Source: Oscillospiraceae bacterium (GTDB lineage Bacteria; Bacillota; Clostridia; Oscillospirales; Ruminococcaceae). From it: a DNA stretch of 64,000 bases. Shown piece by piece: positions 1 to 7,938 of the stretch (its first letter is position 1; the number at the start of each line of letters is the position of its first letter). The position numbers and the translations under genes were made by a program. The notes under the pieces are model-generated. The model saw only the letters and a list, made by a program, of their open reading frames with translations, did not search any database and was not told the DNA's origin. The DNA lies in assembly GCA_004558145.1 (NCBI GenBank), contig SFDQ01000003.1, forward strand, positions 124,001 through 188,000, written 5' to 3'.

Positions 1-1017
1 CGCCAGCGCCTGACCGAAGGTGTCGAATTCGGCCTTCACGCTGCCCAGCACCTTCCACACTTCGCTGCTGCGCTTCTGAATGGCCAGCGTCTTGAAGCCC
101 ATCTGCAGGCTGTTCAGCAACGCCGCCATGGTAGTGGGCCCCGCCACCACGATCTTGTATTCCCGCTGCAGCCGCTCGGCGGTGCCCCGGCGCACCACCT
201 CGGCATAAAGGCCCTCCACCGGCAGGAACATCACCCCGAAATCGGTGGTGTGGCCGGGGGCGAGGTATTTGTCGTGGATGTCCTTGCCGAAGCCGCGCAC
301 CCGCTTGTCCAGCTCCTTGGCGGCCAACTCCACCGCAGCCTTGTCCGCCGTGTCGTAGGCCGCCAGCAGTGCGGCGTAGGCGTCCTGGGGGAACTTCGCG
401 TCAATGGGCAGCCACACCGGGCCGTCGCCGTCGCCCGGCAGCTTGACCGCAAACTCCACCCGCTCGGAACTGCCCGGCACGGTGGCCACGTTTTCGGCGT
501 ACTGCCCGGGGGCCAGCAGCTGCTCCAGAATGGCCCCCAGCTGCACCTCGCCTAGAATGCCCCGGGTCTTGACGTTGCTCAGCACCTTTTTCAGATCGCC
601 CACGCCCGCGGCCAGTGTGCGCATCTCGCCCAGCCCTTTGTACACCAGCTCCAGCTGCTGGCTCACAAGGCCGAAACTCTTCTGCAGCCGGTCCTCCAGC
701 GTCTTTTGCAGCTTCTCGTCCACCGTCTGGCGCATCTCGCCCAGCCGCCGGTCGGTCACTGCCTGCATGGCGTTCAGGCGCACCTCCATGGTGGTGCGGA
801 TGCTCTCTAGTTTCTGCTCGGTCTGCACGTTGCTGGCCTGCAGCCCGGAGGCCACGCTGCCGGAAAGTTCCTGCCGCGTCTGGCGTATCTCGGCCAGCAG
901 GTCCTGCCGCACCTTTTCCAGGTCCTCGCCGGAAAGCCCCCGCGGGCGGCGAAGCAGATTGGCGAGGCTCAGCACGCAGGCCAGCCCCGCCAGAACCAAA
1001 GTCACAATTTCCATCAT
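1..1017 (-). CDS. rmuC: RmuC family protein (3' end cut by the window)
   Basis: The frame is open from an ATG at 1017 to the window edge, so 339 codons are visible and the C-terminus is missing. An N-terminal hydrophobic segment (residues 3-18) is followed by a long charged coiled coil (about 25-120). The RmuC core follows, with the LGEVQLGAILEQLL block, WLPIDAKFPQDAY, and the nuclease-like region ending at the window edge around EFDTFGQALA. RmuC proteins are predicted membrane-anchored nuclease-fold proteins that limit recombination at inverted repeats. An AAGGAG lies just upstream; a second ATG at 1014 gives a better spacing and could be the true start. The gene is divergent from the deacetylase at 1119 and has its own promoter at 1066-1094. 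Family assignment is firm; the exact role in this organism is inferred. Confidence 0.9.
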   Translation of the reverse strand, partial: MMEIVTLVLAGLACVLSLANLLRRPRGLSGEDLEKVRQDLLAEIRQTRQELSGSVASGLQASNVQTEQKLESIRTTMEVRLNAMQAVTDRRLGEMRQTVDEKLQKTLEDRLQKSFGLVSQQLELVYKGLGEMRTLAAGVGDLKKVLSNVKTRGILGEVQLGAILEQLLAPGQYAENVATVPGSSERVEFAVKLPGDGDGPVWLPIDAKFPQDAYAALLAAYDTADKAAVELAAKELDKRVRGFGKDIHDKYLAPGHTTDFGVMFLPVEGLYAEVVRRGTAERLQREYKIVVAGPTTMAALLNSLQMGFKTLAIQKRSSEVWKVLGSVKAEFDTFGQALA

Positions 1018-1065
1018 TTTCTCCTTGCAAAGGGGGATAACCTGCCCCCTGACTTCATAGCTATA

Positions 1066-1094
1066 AGTATACGTGGTTTGCCGGGGCAAATCAA
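1066..1094 (-). promoter_or_regulatory. Promoter of rmuC
   Basis: Read on the minus strand, TTGATT (1094-1089) and TATACT (1071-1066) are separated by exactly 17 bp, about 50 bp upstream of the rmuC start. This is a good sigma-A type promoter by sequence; no operator was recognised. Confidence 0.7.
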
Positions 1095-1118
1095 CATTGC
1101 AGAAGGCGGCGAGATGAT

Positions 1119-1925
1119 ATGGGAAACTCTCTGAAACGAAAACGCAGGCTCTGGGTGCTGGTCTGGTGCGCCTGCTGCGCGGGCGCGGCCAGCGCCATGC
1201 TGTGGGCGGTGCAGCGCGCTCAGCCGGTGTGCCGTCAGTCGGACCTGGAGGCGACCACCTTCGTGTCCGCCCAGGCCCTGGCAGAGGAAGACGGGGAAAA
1301 ACGGGTGTTCCTCACTTTTGACGACGGCCCCAGTTCCACCACCGAGACGGTGCTGGACGTGCTGAAGGAAAAGGAGGTGCCCGCCACCTTTTTTGTGGTG
1401 TCGGCAGATAACAACAAGGACCACCTGCCTCTCATCAAGCGGGCGGTGGAGGAGGGCCACCAGATCGCGCTCCACAGCTGCACCCATTCCTATAAGACCA
1501 TCTATGCCAGCACCACCGCCTTCTGGGCGGACATCAAGGAGCTGCGCCAGCAGATAGCCCCCTATGTGGACTTGGAGACGGTGCATTGGATCCGTTTCCC
1601 CGGCGGCAGCACCAATACCGTCAGCCACAAATACGGCGGCAGCTCCATCATGAAGAATCTGGTGGCGCAGGCGGGGGAGAAGGGCTACCGCTATGTTGAC
1701 TGGAACGTCTGCGCCGAGGATGCGGCGGGCGGTCACCCCAGCGCCAATGACGTCTACCGCAACGTGGTCAAGGGCGCAGAGGGCAAAAATGTCTGTGTGG
1801 TGTTGATGCACGACACAAAAGCCACCCGCAAGACCACCGCCGAGGCTCTGCCGGACATTATCGACTGGTTCAAGGAGCAGGGCTACCGCTTCTGCCGCAT
1901 CGACGAGCTGGACCGGCAGATATAA
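1119..1925 (+). CDS. Polysaccharide deacetylase (NodB/PdaA-like), membrane anchored
   Basis: 268 residues. A basic N-terminus (KRKRR) and a hydrophobic segment (about 11-31) form a signal anchor, so the catalytic domain should act outside the membrane on peptidoglycan or another N-acetylated glycan. The NodB motifs are all visible: TFDDGPS (66-72), HSCTHSY (119-125), RFPGGS (159-164), DWN (194-196) and LMHD (229-232). This gives the usual Asp69, His119, His123 metal site. Length is normal for the Firmicutes peptidoglycan deacetylase branch (CE4). No strong promoter was found directly upstream, and the ribosome binding site (GGCGGCGAG) is weak. The gene stands alone between rmuC (divergent) and the DUF5685 operon. 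The sequence does not show whether the substrate is N-acetylglucosamine or N-acetylmuramic acid. Confidence 0.9.
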   Translation: MGNSLKRKRRLWVLVWCACCAGAASAMLWAVQRAQPVCRQSDLEATTFVSAQALAEEDGEKRVFLTFDDGPSSTTETVLDVLKEKEVPATFFVVSADNNKDHLPLIKRAVEEGHQIALHSCTHSYKTIYASTTAFWADIKELRQQIAPYVDLETVHWIRFPGGSTNTVSHKYGGSSIMKNLVAQAGEKGYRYVDWNVCAEDAAGGHPSANDVYRNVVKGAEGKNVCVVLMHDTKATRKTTAEALPDIIDWFKEQGYRFCRIDELDRQI

Positions 1926-1978
1926 GCGCCGCGATTGTAAATTTTTTGGGAATTATCGGCCCCGCCAGGGCTGGCGAA

Positions 1979-2007
1979 TTGTAAACAGGGGCAAAATAGT
2001 GTATGAT
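1979..2007 (+). promoter_or_regulatory. Promoter of the DUF5685 / J-protein / AI-2E operon
   Basis: TTGTAA (1979-1984) and TATGAT (2002-2007) are separated by 17 bp, about 80 bp upstream of the first gene of a closely spaced five-gene run. Confidence 0.65.
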
Positions 2008-2087
2008 AATAGGGTTGACAGCGCCGCCCGCCGGATGACAAGGCAGGCTGCTGTCAGCCCATTTTCTTGTGGAAAGGGGCGCGCGGC

Positions 2088-2954
2088 GTGTTCGGCTATG
2101 TCACCCCCGACAAAGGCGAAATGAAGGTGCGGGAGTACGAGTGCTACCGTGCCGTTTACTGCGGGCTGTGCATGCAGCTGAAAGCGGACTACGGCTTCGT
2201 GAGCCGGATGCTCCTGAACTATGATCTGGTCACCGTGGCCCTGCTGGCCGACGGCATCAGCGGTGAAAAGGGCAGCCCCTGCATGAAACGCTGCATGGCC
2301 AACCCCTTGCGCCGCCGCTGCATGCACGCGGGCACCCAAGGGCTGCGGCTCGCGGCCGCGTCGCTGGTGCTGCTGAGCTGGTACAAGCTGGCGGACGATT
2401 TGGAGGACGAGCCCTTTGCCCGGAAATTTGCCTCGGGCGCGCTTCGATTCCTGTTGTGTCGGGCCCATAAAAAGGCCGCCGCGGCGCAGCCGGAACTGGA
2501 CCGGCTGCTGGCGGAGCAGACCGTCTGCCAGCAAACGCTGGAGCAGGCGGGCTGTGCAAACCCCGACGAGGCGGCGGAGCCGACGGGACGCATGACCGCG
2601 GCCATTCTGGAAAAATGCGCGGTGCGGCCCGAAGACGCGCACATCCTGGGGCGCATGGGCCTGTTCCTGGGCAAGATACTCTACTGGCTTGACGCCGCTG
2701 AGGACTACGACAAGGACAAGGAAAAAGGCCGCTACAACGTGTTCCTGCGCATGGGGCTGGACCGGGCCGCCGCCATCGAGCAGGCCGCTCTCCAGTGCCG
2801 GCTGGCGGCAGGGGAGGTGGCCCGTTGCTACAATCTGCTGCGGCTGGAGCTCAACCGCCCCATTCTGGACAACATCATCTTCCTGGGGCTGCCTGCCGGC
2901 ATTCGCCGCGCCGGGCAGCCGCAAAAACATGAAAAACACGCAGCGCCGGTGTGA
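2088..2954 (+). CDS. DUF5685 family protein
   Basis: The preferred start is a GTG at 2088, giving 288 residues that begin MFGYVTPDKGEMKVREYECY. The opening FGYV..K.E and the YCGLC motif are hallmarks of DUF5685, a Firmicutes family of unknown function. GGAAAGGGG lies 8 bp upstream of this GTG; an in-frame TTG at 2067 would add seven residues the family lacks. The protein is helical and Cys-containing (CGLC, CMKRC, RRRCMH) and has a late DYDKDKEKGRYN motif. No signal peptide or clear transmembrane helix is seen, so it is probably cytoplasmic. The next gene, 24 bp on, is a J-domain protein. This pairing suggests a shared protein-folding or enzyme-maturation job, which is inference. No reaction can be assigned. 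Confidence 0.8.
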   Translation: MFGYVTPDKGEMKVREYECYRAVYCGLCMQLKADYGFVSRMLLNYDLVTVALLADGISGEKGSPCMKRCMANPLRRRCMHAGTQGLRLAAASLVLLSWYKLADDLEDEPFARKFASGALRFLLCRAHKKAAAAQPELDRLLAEQTVCQQTLEQAGCANPDEAAEPTGRMTAAILEKCAVRPEDAHILGRMGLFLGKILYWLDAAEDYDKDKEKGRYNVFLRMGLDRAAAIEQAALQCRLAAGEVARCYNLLRLELNRPILDNIIFLGLPAGIRRAGQPQKHEKHAAPV

Positions 2955-2978
2955 TGCCGGCGCGGAAAGGAAATGAAC

Positions 2979-3596
2979 ATGGACGCATATCAGGTGCTGG
3001 GCCTGCGGCGCGGCGCGAGCGAGGACGAAGTGAAAGCCGCCTACCGCGCGCTGGCGCAGAAGTATAACCCCGATAATTACGAGGCCGGCCCTCTGAAAGA
3101 GGACGCGCTGAAAAAGATGGAAGAGATCAACGCCGCCTTCGACCAGGTCATGGCCGAACTGCGGGGCGCCCCGGCCCACACCGGCGAGACCGGCCCCCGG
3201 CAGGATGGGCAGCAGACCGATCCCGGCAGCCTGCCGGAGATACGGGCGCTGATCCAGCAGGGCAGGGTGGATGAGGCCCTGGCCCGCCTGCAGGCGATGC
3301 CCGACGGCCCCGCCAACGCCGAGTGGAACTTTTTGATGGGCAGCGCCTATTACTACAAGGGTTGGCTGAACGAGGCGCTGCGCTTCTTCCAGGAAGCCTG
3401 CCGTCTGGCGCCCACCAACCGGGAGTATGCGGCGGCGCTGCACAACCTGCAGAGCACGGCGAACGGCCAGATGCCCGGCAACCCCTACGGCGCTTACGGA
3501 ACGGGTCCCCAGGCAAACGCGGTCGGCTGCAGTTGCTGTGACATCTGCACGGCCATGATGTGCATGGACCTGTGCTGCAACTGCGGTCAGTGCTGA
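2979..3596 (+). CDS. J-domain protein with NPD in place of HPD, TPR-like middle and Cys-rich tail
   Basis: 205 residues from the ATG at 2979, which is better spaced from GGAAAGGAA than the ATG at 2973. Residues 1-55 form a J-domain (YQVLGLRRGASEDEVKAAYR). The signature HPD tripeptide that contacts Hsp70/DnaK is Asn30-Pro31-Asp32. Known J-proteins need this His to stimulate DnaK ATPase, so co-chaperone activity may be lost or altered. Residues about 75-155 look like two TPR-type helical hairpins (EWNFLMGSAYYYKGWLNEAL). The last 25 residues hold nine Cys in CC and CxxC arrangements, likely a metal or Fe-S site. It ends 2 bp before the next gene and follows the DUF5685 gene closely, so the genes are co-transcribed. 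It is not DnaJ: it has no G/F region and no canonical zinc finger. Confidence 0.8.
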   Translation: MDAYQVLGLRRGASEDEVKAAYRALAQKYNPDNYEAGPLKEDALKKMEEINAAFDQVMAELRGAPAHTGETGPRQDGQQTDPGSLPEIRALIQQGRVDEALARLQAMPDGPANAEWNFLMGSAYYYKGWLNEALRFFQEACRLAPTNREYAAALHNLQSTANGQMPGNPYGAYGTGPQANAVGCSCCDICTAMMCMDLCCNCGQC

Positions 3597-3598
3597 CC

Positions 3599-4141
3599 AT
3601 GCGCCGGAGAAAAAGCGGGCGGATCGCCCTGTGCGGTGTGCTGTGCGCGCTGGCAATGACACTGATGCTGGGCGGCAGCGTGCTGCCCTTTGCCACATTC
3701 TGCGCCCCTGCCATGGGCGGCATCCTGCTGGTGCCCATCGCCATGGAGTGCGGCATGCGCCTTGCATGGGTGAGCTACGCCGCCCTTTCGATTTTGAGCG
3801 TTCTCTTCGTGCCCGACAAGGAGAGCGCCTTCATCTTTGTGTTCCTGCTGGGGCATTATCCGCTTCTGAAAGCCTACCTGCAGCGCATCCCCTGGCGCTG
3901 GCTGCGGGCGGTGGTGAAAACGGTGGTGTTCAACGGTCTGGTGTTCGCCTGCTATGGCGTGGTGCTGTACATCCTGCCCATCCAGGCCATCGTGCAGGAA
4001 TTTGCCCACACCGCGCCCCTGGCGCTGGCAGGGCTGCTGGCGCTGGCCAACGTTTGCTTCTGGGTCTACGACGCGGCGCTGAACAATCTGATACGGGCCT
4101 ATGCCCTGCGCATGCGCCCGCTGCTGCGGCGCTTTTTGTAA
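3599..4141 (+). CDS. Small integral membrane protein, possibly an ECF transporter S-component-like protein
   Basis: 180 residues from an ATG only 2 bp after the J-protein stop, indicating translational coupling. The protein is almost entirely hydrophobic, with about six predicted helices (near 9-31, 33-50, 52-68, 70-86, 102-125 and 137-160) and a basic N-terminus (MRRRKSGR). The size, six-helix layout and early small-residue-rich helices resemble substrate-binding S components of energy-coupling factor transporters. No diagnostic motif is visible, and no EcfA or EcfT gene lies nearby, so a shared module elsewhere would be needed. The alternative is simply a conserved membrane protein of the DUF5685/J-protein operon. 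Membrane location is clear; the transport role is tentative. Confidence 0.65.
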   Translation: MRRRKSGRIALCGVLCALAMTLMLGGSVLPFATFCAPAMGGILLVPIAMECGMRLAWVSYAALSILSVLFVPDKESAFIFVFLLGHYPLLKAYLQRIPWRWLRAVVKTVVFNGLVFACYGVVLYILPIQAIVQEFAHTAPLALAGLLALANVCFWVYDAALNNLIRAYALRMRPLLRRFL

Positions 4142-4186
4142 ATTGCGGCATATTTGCGGAAATTCCAACGAAAAGGAGCGGTGTGA

Positions 4187-5380
4187 ATGAATCAGAACAA
4201 CAGATGGAGACCCAACCCGAACTTCTTTTCCAACCTTGCTGTGGTCATCATCGGCATCTCCTTTTATCTGGCCATGTCTAATCTGGACCTGGTGCACCAG
4301 GCCATCAGCGGGGTGCTGGGGGTGCTTTCGCCCTTCGTGGGCGGTTTTGTGGTCGCCTATCTGCTGGACGGCCCCGTGCGCTTTTTTGAAGAGAAGTTCT
4401 CCATGAAGCGCGGCCTGAGCATCGCGGTGAGCTACCTGCTGGCCATCGCCCTGTTCGGCGTTCTTCTGAGCTTTGTTCTGCCCCAGGTGGTGCAGAGCGT
4501 GATGGTGCTGGGCAACAACCTGAACTCCTATCTGAGCAGCCTCAACACCTTTGTGGCGGATATATCCACCCGCTTCGACCTGGACGAGGAACTGATCGAG
4601 GGCATGATGCTCTCCTACACCGACCTGATGCAGCAGGCAACCGCCCTTCTGCGTGACTTCATGCCCCAGCTGCTGGATTACAGCATGGCGGTGGGCAGCG
4701 GCCTTGTGTCCGCGCTCACGGCCTTCATCGCCTCGGTGTACATGCTTATGGGCAAGCAGCGGCTGCTGGGCCAGATGCGCAAGGTCATTTATGCCTTCCT
4801 GCCCCTGCAGAAAGCCCGGCGGATGCTGGCCGTGTGCAGCAATGCCAACCGGGTGTTCAACGGCTTCATCTACGGCAAGCTGATCGACAGCGCCATCATC
4901 GGCGTGCTTTGCTTCATTCTGATGAGCCTGTTCAAGATGCCCTTCGCGCTGCTCATCAGCGTGGTTGTTGGCGTTACCAACGTCATTCCCTTCTTCGGCC
5001 CCTTCATCGGTGCCATCCCCAGCGTGATGATCCTGCTGATGGTGGACCCCATCGTGGCCATCGAGTTCGGCGTGCTCATTCTGGTCTTGCAGCAGTTCGA
5101 CGGCAACATCCTGGGCCCCAAGATCCTGGGCGACTCCACCGGCCTGTCGGCCATCTGGGTGCTGGTGGCCATCATCGTGGGCGGCGGCCTGTTCGGCTTT
5201 GTGGGCATGGTCATCGGCGTGCCCACCTTCGCCGTGCTCTACTCGCTCACCAGTGACCTGCTGGCCCGCCGCCTCAAGGCAAAAGGCATCGACAAAAACG
5301 GCGACCCGCTACCGCAGGCACCTGTGCCTGCCGAAGAGCAAGCGGCCGCAGAGAATAACGCCGGGCCTGTGCGCCCCTGA
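4187..5380 (+). CDS. AI-2E family transporter (TqsA/YdiK-type membrane protein)
   Basis: 397 residues. The PF01594 layout is visible: paired N-terminal helices (about 15-90), a long central amphipathic stretch with coiled-coil character (110-190), then a helix-rich C-terminal half containing the family block GVTNVIPFFGPFIGAIPS and DGNILGPKILGDSTGLS. About eight transmembrane helices are expected. Members have been linked to export of autoinducer-2 or other small molecules and to Na+ (Li+)/H+ antiport, so the substrate here is open. A good ribosome binding site (AAAAGGAGCGG) precedes the ATG. The last 30 residues are a Pro/Ala/Glu-rich cytoplasmic tail. It lies 45 bp after the small membrane protein and 12 bp before the glycosidase. 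Confidence 0.88.
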   Translation: MNQNNRWRPNPNFFSNLAVVIIGISFYLAMSNLDLVHQAISGVLGVLSPFVGGFVVAYLLDGPVRFFEEKFSMKRGLSIAVSYLLAIALFGVLLSFVLPQVVQSVMVLGNNLNSYLSSLNTFVADISTRFDLDEELIEGMMLSYTDLMQQATALLRDFMPQLLDYSMAVGSGLVSALTAFIASVYMLMGKQRLLGQMRKVIYAFLPLQKARRMLAVCSNANRVFNGFIYGKLIDSAIIGVLCFILMSLFKMPFALLISVVVGVTNVIPFFGPFIGAIPSVMILLMVDPIVAIEFGVLILVLQQFDGNILGPKILGDSTGLSAIWVLVAIIVGGGLFGFVGMVIGVPTFAVLYSLTSDLLARRLKAKGIDKNGDPLPQAPVPAEEQAAAENNAGPVRP

Positions 5381-5392
5381 AAGGAACCGACT

Positions 5393-6700
5393 ATGTGGTT
5401 TGACCGGGCAAATGTTTATCAGATCTATCCTCTGGGTTTGTGCGGCGCGCCGGAGTATAACGACGGCGTTTGCGAGCACCGCATTCTGAAATTGCTGGAC
5501 TGGGTGGAGCACATCAAGGCATTGAACATGACCTGTGTGCTGCTGAACCCGGTGTTCGAGAGCGACAAGCATGGCTATGACACCCGCGATTACTTCCGGG
5601 TGGACTGCCGCCTTGGCACCAATGAGGACTTGAAGAAGGTGTGCGACACCTTTCACGCTGCGGGCATCCGTGTCATGCTGGACGGCGTGTTCAACCATGT
5701 GGGCCGGGGCTTCTGGGCCTTTGAGGACGTGCGGCAAAAGAAATGGGACAGCCTTTATAAGGACTGGTTCCATCTGAGCTTCGACGGCAACACCGAATAC
5801 AACGACGGCTTCTGGTACGAAGGCTGGGAAGGCCACAACGAGCTGGTGAAGCTGAATCTGAACAATCCGGCGGTGGTGGACCATCTCTTCGCGGCGGTGA
5901 AAAGCTGGGTGGAGGAGTATGGCATCGACGGCCTGCGGCTGGACGTGGCTTACTGCCTGTCGCCGGACTTCCTTGCAAAGCTGCGCGACTTTACAGATTC
6001 TCTCAAGCCGGAGTTCGTGCTGATGGGGGAGACGCTCCATGGAGACTACAACCGCTGGATGAACGATCATGCCTGCCATTCGGTGACCAACTACGAATGC
6101 TACAAGGGCCTTTATTCCAGCTTCAACAGCATGAACATGTTCGAGATCGGCCACAGCCTGAACCGGCAGTTCGGCCCAGAACAGTGGACGCTCTATAAAG
6201 GAAAGCATCTGCTGGCCTTTCTGGATAACCACGATGTGGAACGCATCGCCAGCATCCTGACCAACCCTGCCCACATCCGCCCGGCCTATGGCCTTCTGTT
6301 CGGCATGCCCGGCACGCCTGCGGTGTATTACGGCAGCGAGTGGGGCCAGACGGGCAGAAAGAGGGACGGCGATGCCGCCCTGCGCCCCGCGCTGGACGGA
6401 CCGCAGAAAAATGAGCTGACCGAGTGGGTGGCGGCGCTGGCAGCTGCCCGCGCTTCCAGCCGGGCCCTGTGCGAAGGGGACTACCGCACTTTGGCGCTGA
6501 CCAACCGCCAGTTCGTGTTCCAACGCGCGGTGGACGGCGAGCGGGTCATCGTTGCGGTGAACGCCGACGGTGAGGAGTACACCGCCCACTTTGACGCCGG
6601 TGCGGGCCGTGCCACCGACCTCATCACCGGCGAGCCCCACGACTTCGGCGGTGGCAGCCGCCTTACGCCGTACAGCGTTTACTTCTGGCGGACTGAGTAA
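5393..6700 (+). CDS. GH13 alpha-amylase family glycosidase (neopullulanase/cyclomaltodextrinase-like)
   Basis: 435 residues, starting directly with the catalytic barrel (VYQIYPLGLCG) and lacking a signal peptide, so cytoplasmic. The conserved GH13 regions are visible: DGVFNHVG; GLRLDVAY with the nucleophile Asp184; MGETLHGD with the acid/base Glu213; and FLDNHDVERI with the transition-state Asp281. A short C-terminal beta domain follows (VIVAVNADGEEYTAHFDA). There is no N-terminal starch-binding domain and the protein is smaller than classical neopullulanases (about 580 residues). It probably acts on imported maltodextrins or short alpha-glucans. It is the last gene of the operon and is followed by a strong terminator. 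Confidence 0.88.
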   Translation: MWFDRANVYQIYPLGLCGAPEYNDGVCEHRILKLLDWVEHIKALNMTCVLLNPVFESDKHGYDTRDYFRVDCRLGTNEDLKKVCDTFHAAGIRVMLDGVFNHVGRGFWAFEDVRQKKWDSLYKDWFHLSFDGNTEYNDGFWYEGWEGHNELVKLNLNNPAVVDHLFAAVKSWVEEYGIDGLRLDVAYCLSPDFLAKLRDFTDSLKPEFVLMGETLHGDYNRWMNDHACHSVTNYECYKGLYSSFNSMNMFEIGHSLNRQFGPEQWTLYKGKHLLAFLDNHDVERIASILTNPAHIRPAYGLLFGMPGTPAVYYGSEWGQTGRKRDGDAALRPALDGPQKNELTEWVAALAAARASSRALCEGDYRTLALTNRQFVFQRAVDGERVIVAVNADGEEYTAHFDAGAGRATDLITGEPHDFGGGSRLTPYSVYFWRTE

Positions 6701-6720
6701 AGAAGAATAGCTTTACACAC

Positions 6721-6754
6721 AAAAAGCCGGGCCTGACATCGGGCCCGGCTTTTT
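6721..6754 (+). terminator. Rho-independent terminator after the GH13 gene
   Basis: GCCGGGCC (6726-6733) pairs with GGCCCGGC (6742-6749) around an 8-nt loop, with five A before and five T after the stem. It ends the operon that starts at 2088. Confidence 0.9.
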
Positions 6755-6766
6755 AATGTGCGCCGG

Positions 6767-6801
6767 AAATAGGTTGAATTCCACCTATTTGATGGTATAA
6801 T
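6767..6801 (+). promoter_or_regulatory. Phd/Doc promoter with embedded palindromic operator
   Basis: TTGAAT (6774-6779) and TATAAT (6796-6801) are 16 bp apart. A 24-bp palindrome (6767-6790) covers the -35 and most of the spacer: arms AAATAGGT and ACCTATTT flank a GAATTC centre, with one mismatched pair in twelve. Phd/YefM antitoxins and their toxin complexes are known to repress their own promoters through such sites. Confidence 0.8.
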
Positions 6802-6821
6802 ACAGGGGAGGTGATGTTTCT

Positions 6822-7064
6822 ATGATGCTTGACACCCGTGAAATGATTTCCGTGACCGAGGCCAACCAGAATTTCTCACGGGCAACGCGAATTGCCGACC
6901 AGCGCGGCAAGGCGGTGATTTTGAAGGGCAACCGCCCCAAGTATGTTTTGCTGGACATCGAAGCAGACCCCCGACTGCTTTTGTCAGACGATGAACTGAT
7001 CGGGATTTCCGCCACCCGTATTTTCAAAAATCATCGGGCAGCGTTTGAGGAGCTTGCAAAATGA
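6822..7064 (+). CDS. Phd/YefM-type antitoxin
   Basis: 80 residues. The N-terminal half (about 8-50) has the Phd/YefM DNA-binding fold pattern: ISVTEANQNFSRATRIADQRG followed by a beta hairpin with NRPKYVLLDIEA. The C-terminal third (RIFKNHRAAFEELAK) is the expected toxin-neutralising helix. It should bind and inhibit the Doc toxin encoded next and repress the shared promoter. The ribosome binding site is a near-complete anti-Shine-Dalgarno match (GGGGAGGTGATG), as expected when antitoxin must be made in excess. An ATGA overlap joins it to the toxin gene. A second ATG at 6825 is possible. Confidence 0.85.
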   Translation: MMLDTREMISVTEANQNFSRATRIADQRGKAVILKGNRPKYVLLDIEADPRLLLSDDELIGISATRIFKNHRAAFEELAK

Positions 7065-7456
7065 TCGTGTTATCTACGCAAAAAGTAATGCAGCTTCATC
7101 GGTTCCTGATGCAGGAGACCGGCGGGCTGGACGGTCTTCGGGATGAAGGTCTGTTTGATTCCGCTGTGCAAGGCCCTTTTGCCACGTTTGGAGGCCAGGA
7201 GCTTTATCCCGGCATCGAAGAGAAAGCGGCAAAGCTGGGAGTCACCCTCACCAAGAACCATGCCTTCCTGGATGGAAACAAGCGTATCGGCGCCTTTGCG
7301 CTGCTTATTTTCCTGGACGTAAACGGAGTGGCGATGGAATACTCCGACGATGACCTGATCGCTCTGGGCCTCGGCATGGCCGACGGCACGCTGGATTACG
7401 AAGACGTTCTGGGCTGGATCGTAAAACATAAAACAGGGGAGCGTTCCCCGCTCTGA
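7061..7456 (+). CDS. doc: Doc-type toxin (death-on-curing, Fic fold)
   Basis: 131 residues. The Fic/Doc active-site motif HAFLDGNKRIG starts at His67, nearly the position of the catalytic His66 of phage P1 Doc. The GGLDGLRDEGLFDSAVQGP block early in the protein is typical of Doc. Doc proteins phosphorylate elongation factor Tu with an inverted Fic reaction and stop translation; that activity is inferred from the family. The start codon overlaps the antitoxin stop by four bases (ATGA), so toxin translation depends on antitoxin translation. The gene is intact and ends just before a strong terminator, so this looks like a working module rather than a relic. Confidence 0.9.
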   Translation: MIVLSTQKVMQLHRFLMQETGGLDGLRDEGLFDSAVQGPFATFGGQELYPGIEEKAAKLGVTLTKNHAFLDGNKRIGAFALLIFLDVNGVAMEYSDDDLIALGLGMADGTLDYEDVLGWIVKHKTGERSPL

Positions 7457-7461
7457 ACAAA

Positions 7462-7504
7462 CAGGCCTCAGCATTGTGAAAAAGCTGAGGCCTGAAATTT
7501 TTTG
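7462..7504 (+). terminator. Terminator of the Phd/Doc operon
   Basis: A perfect 11-bp stem (CAGGCCTCAGC with GCTGAGGCCTG) and an 11-nt loop are followed by a T-rich tract from 7498. Confidence 0.85.
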
Positions 7505-7565
7505 TTTTAACGCTGCAAAAGGGGCGGCTCCGAATCCCGGAACCGCCCGCAACGCTGCATAAGGG

Positions 7566-7600
7566 AAAGAAAAAAGCACCCATCTTTCGATGGATGCTTT
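7566..7600 (-). terminator. Terminator of tRNA-Ala(GGC)
   Basis: On the minus strand, directly after the encoded CCA end, a 12-bp hairpin (one G-U pair, GAAA loop) is followed by a run of U. Confidence 0.8.
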
Positions 7601-7601
7601 C

Positions 7602-7677
<76 letters not shown>

Positions 7678-7711
7678 AGATTTTGTGCCGCCGTCTCAAG
7701 GCCGCTTCGCT

Positions 7712-7740
7712 ATTATAGCAAACAACAATTTTCTTGTCAA
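7712..7740 (-). promoter_or_regulatory. Consensus promoter of tRNA-Ala(GGC)
   Basis: On the minus strand, a perfect TTGACA (7740-7735) and a perfect TATAAT (7717-7712) are 17 bp apart. The -10 lies 34 bp upstream of the mature tRNA 5' end. Confidence 0.9.
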
Positions 7741-7794
7741 GTGTTGTTGAAAAGAAAATGGAAATGTATAAGTTGACGAAAAAATTCAAAGCAC

Positions 7795-7823
7795 TTGTTT
7801 CACCTTTCAATTAGGTTTATAAT
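7795..7823 (+). promoter_or_regulatory. Promoter of the V-type ATPase operon
   Basis: TTGTTT (7795-7800) and TATAAT (7818-7823) are 17 bp apart, leaving a leader of about 110 nt before the first gene. No known riboswitch was recognised in the leader. Confidence 0.7.
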
Positions 7824-7938
7824 GAAGCTGATTTGGCCTTCGGTCACTTATGTATTATATATAAGTATAAGAAGCGCCAAACAGCAATCCGCAATGGCAG
7901 GCGTTGTTCCTGTGTTTTTTGGAAGGAGATGTTTAACT

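Noticed and set aside
7741-7938. Possible riboswitch in the V-ATPase leader
   Set aside because: The leader is about 110 nt, but I see no conserved aptamer motif and no terminator.
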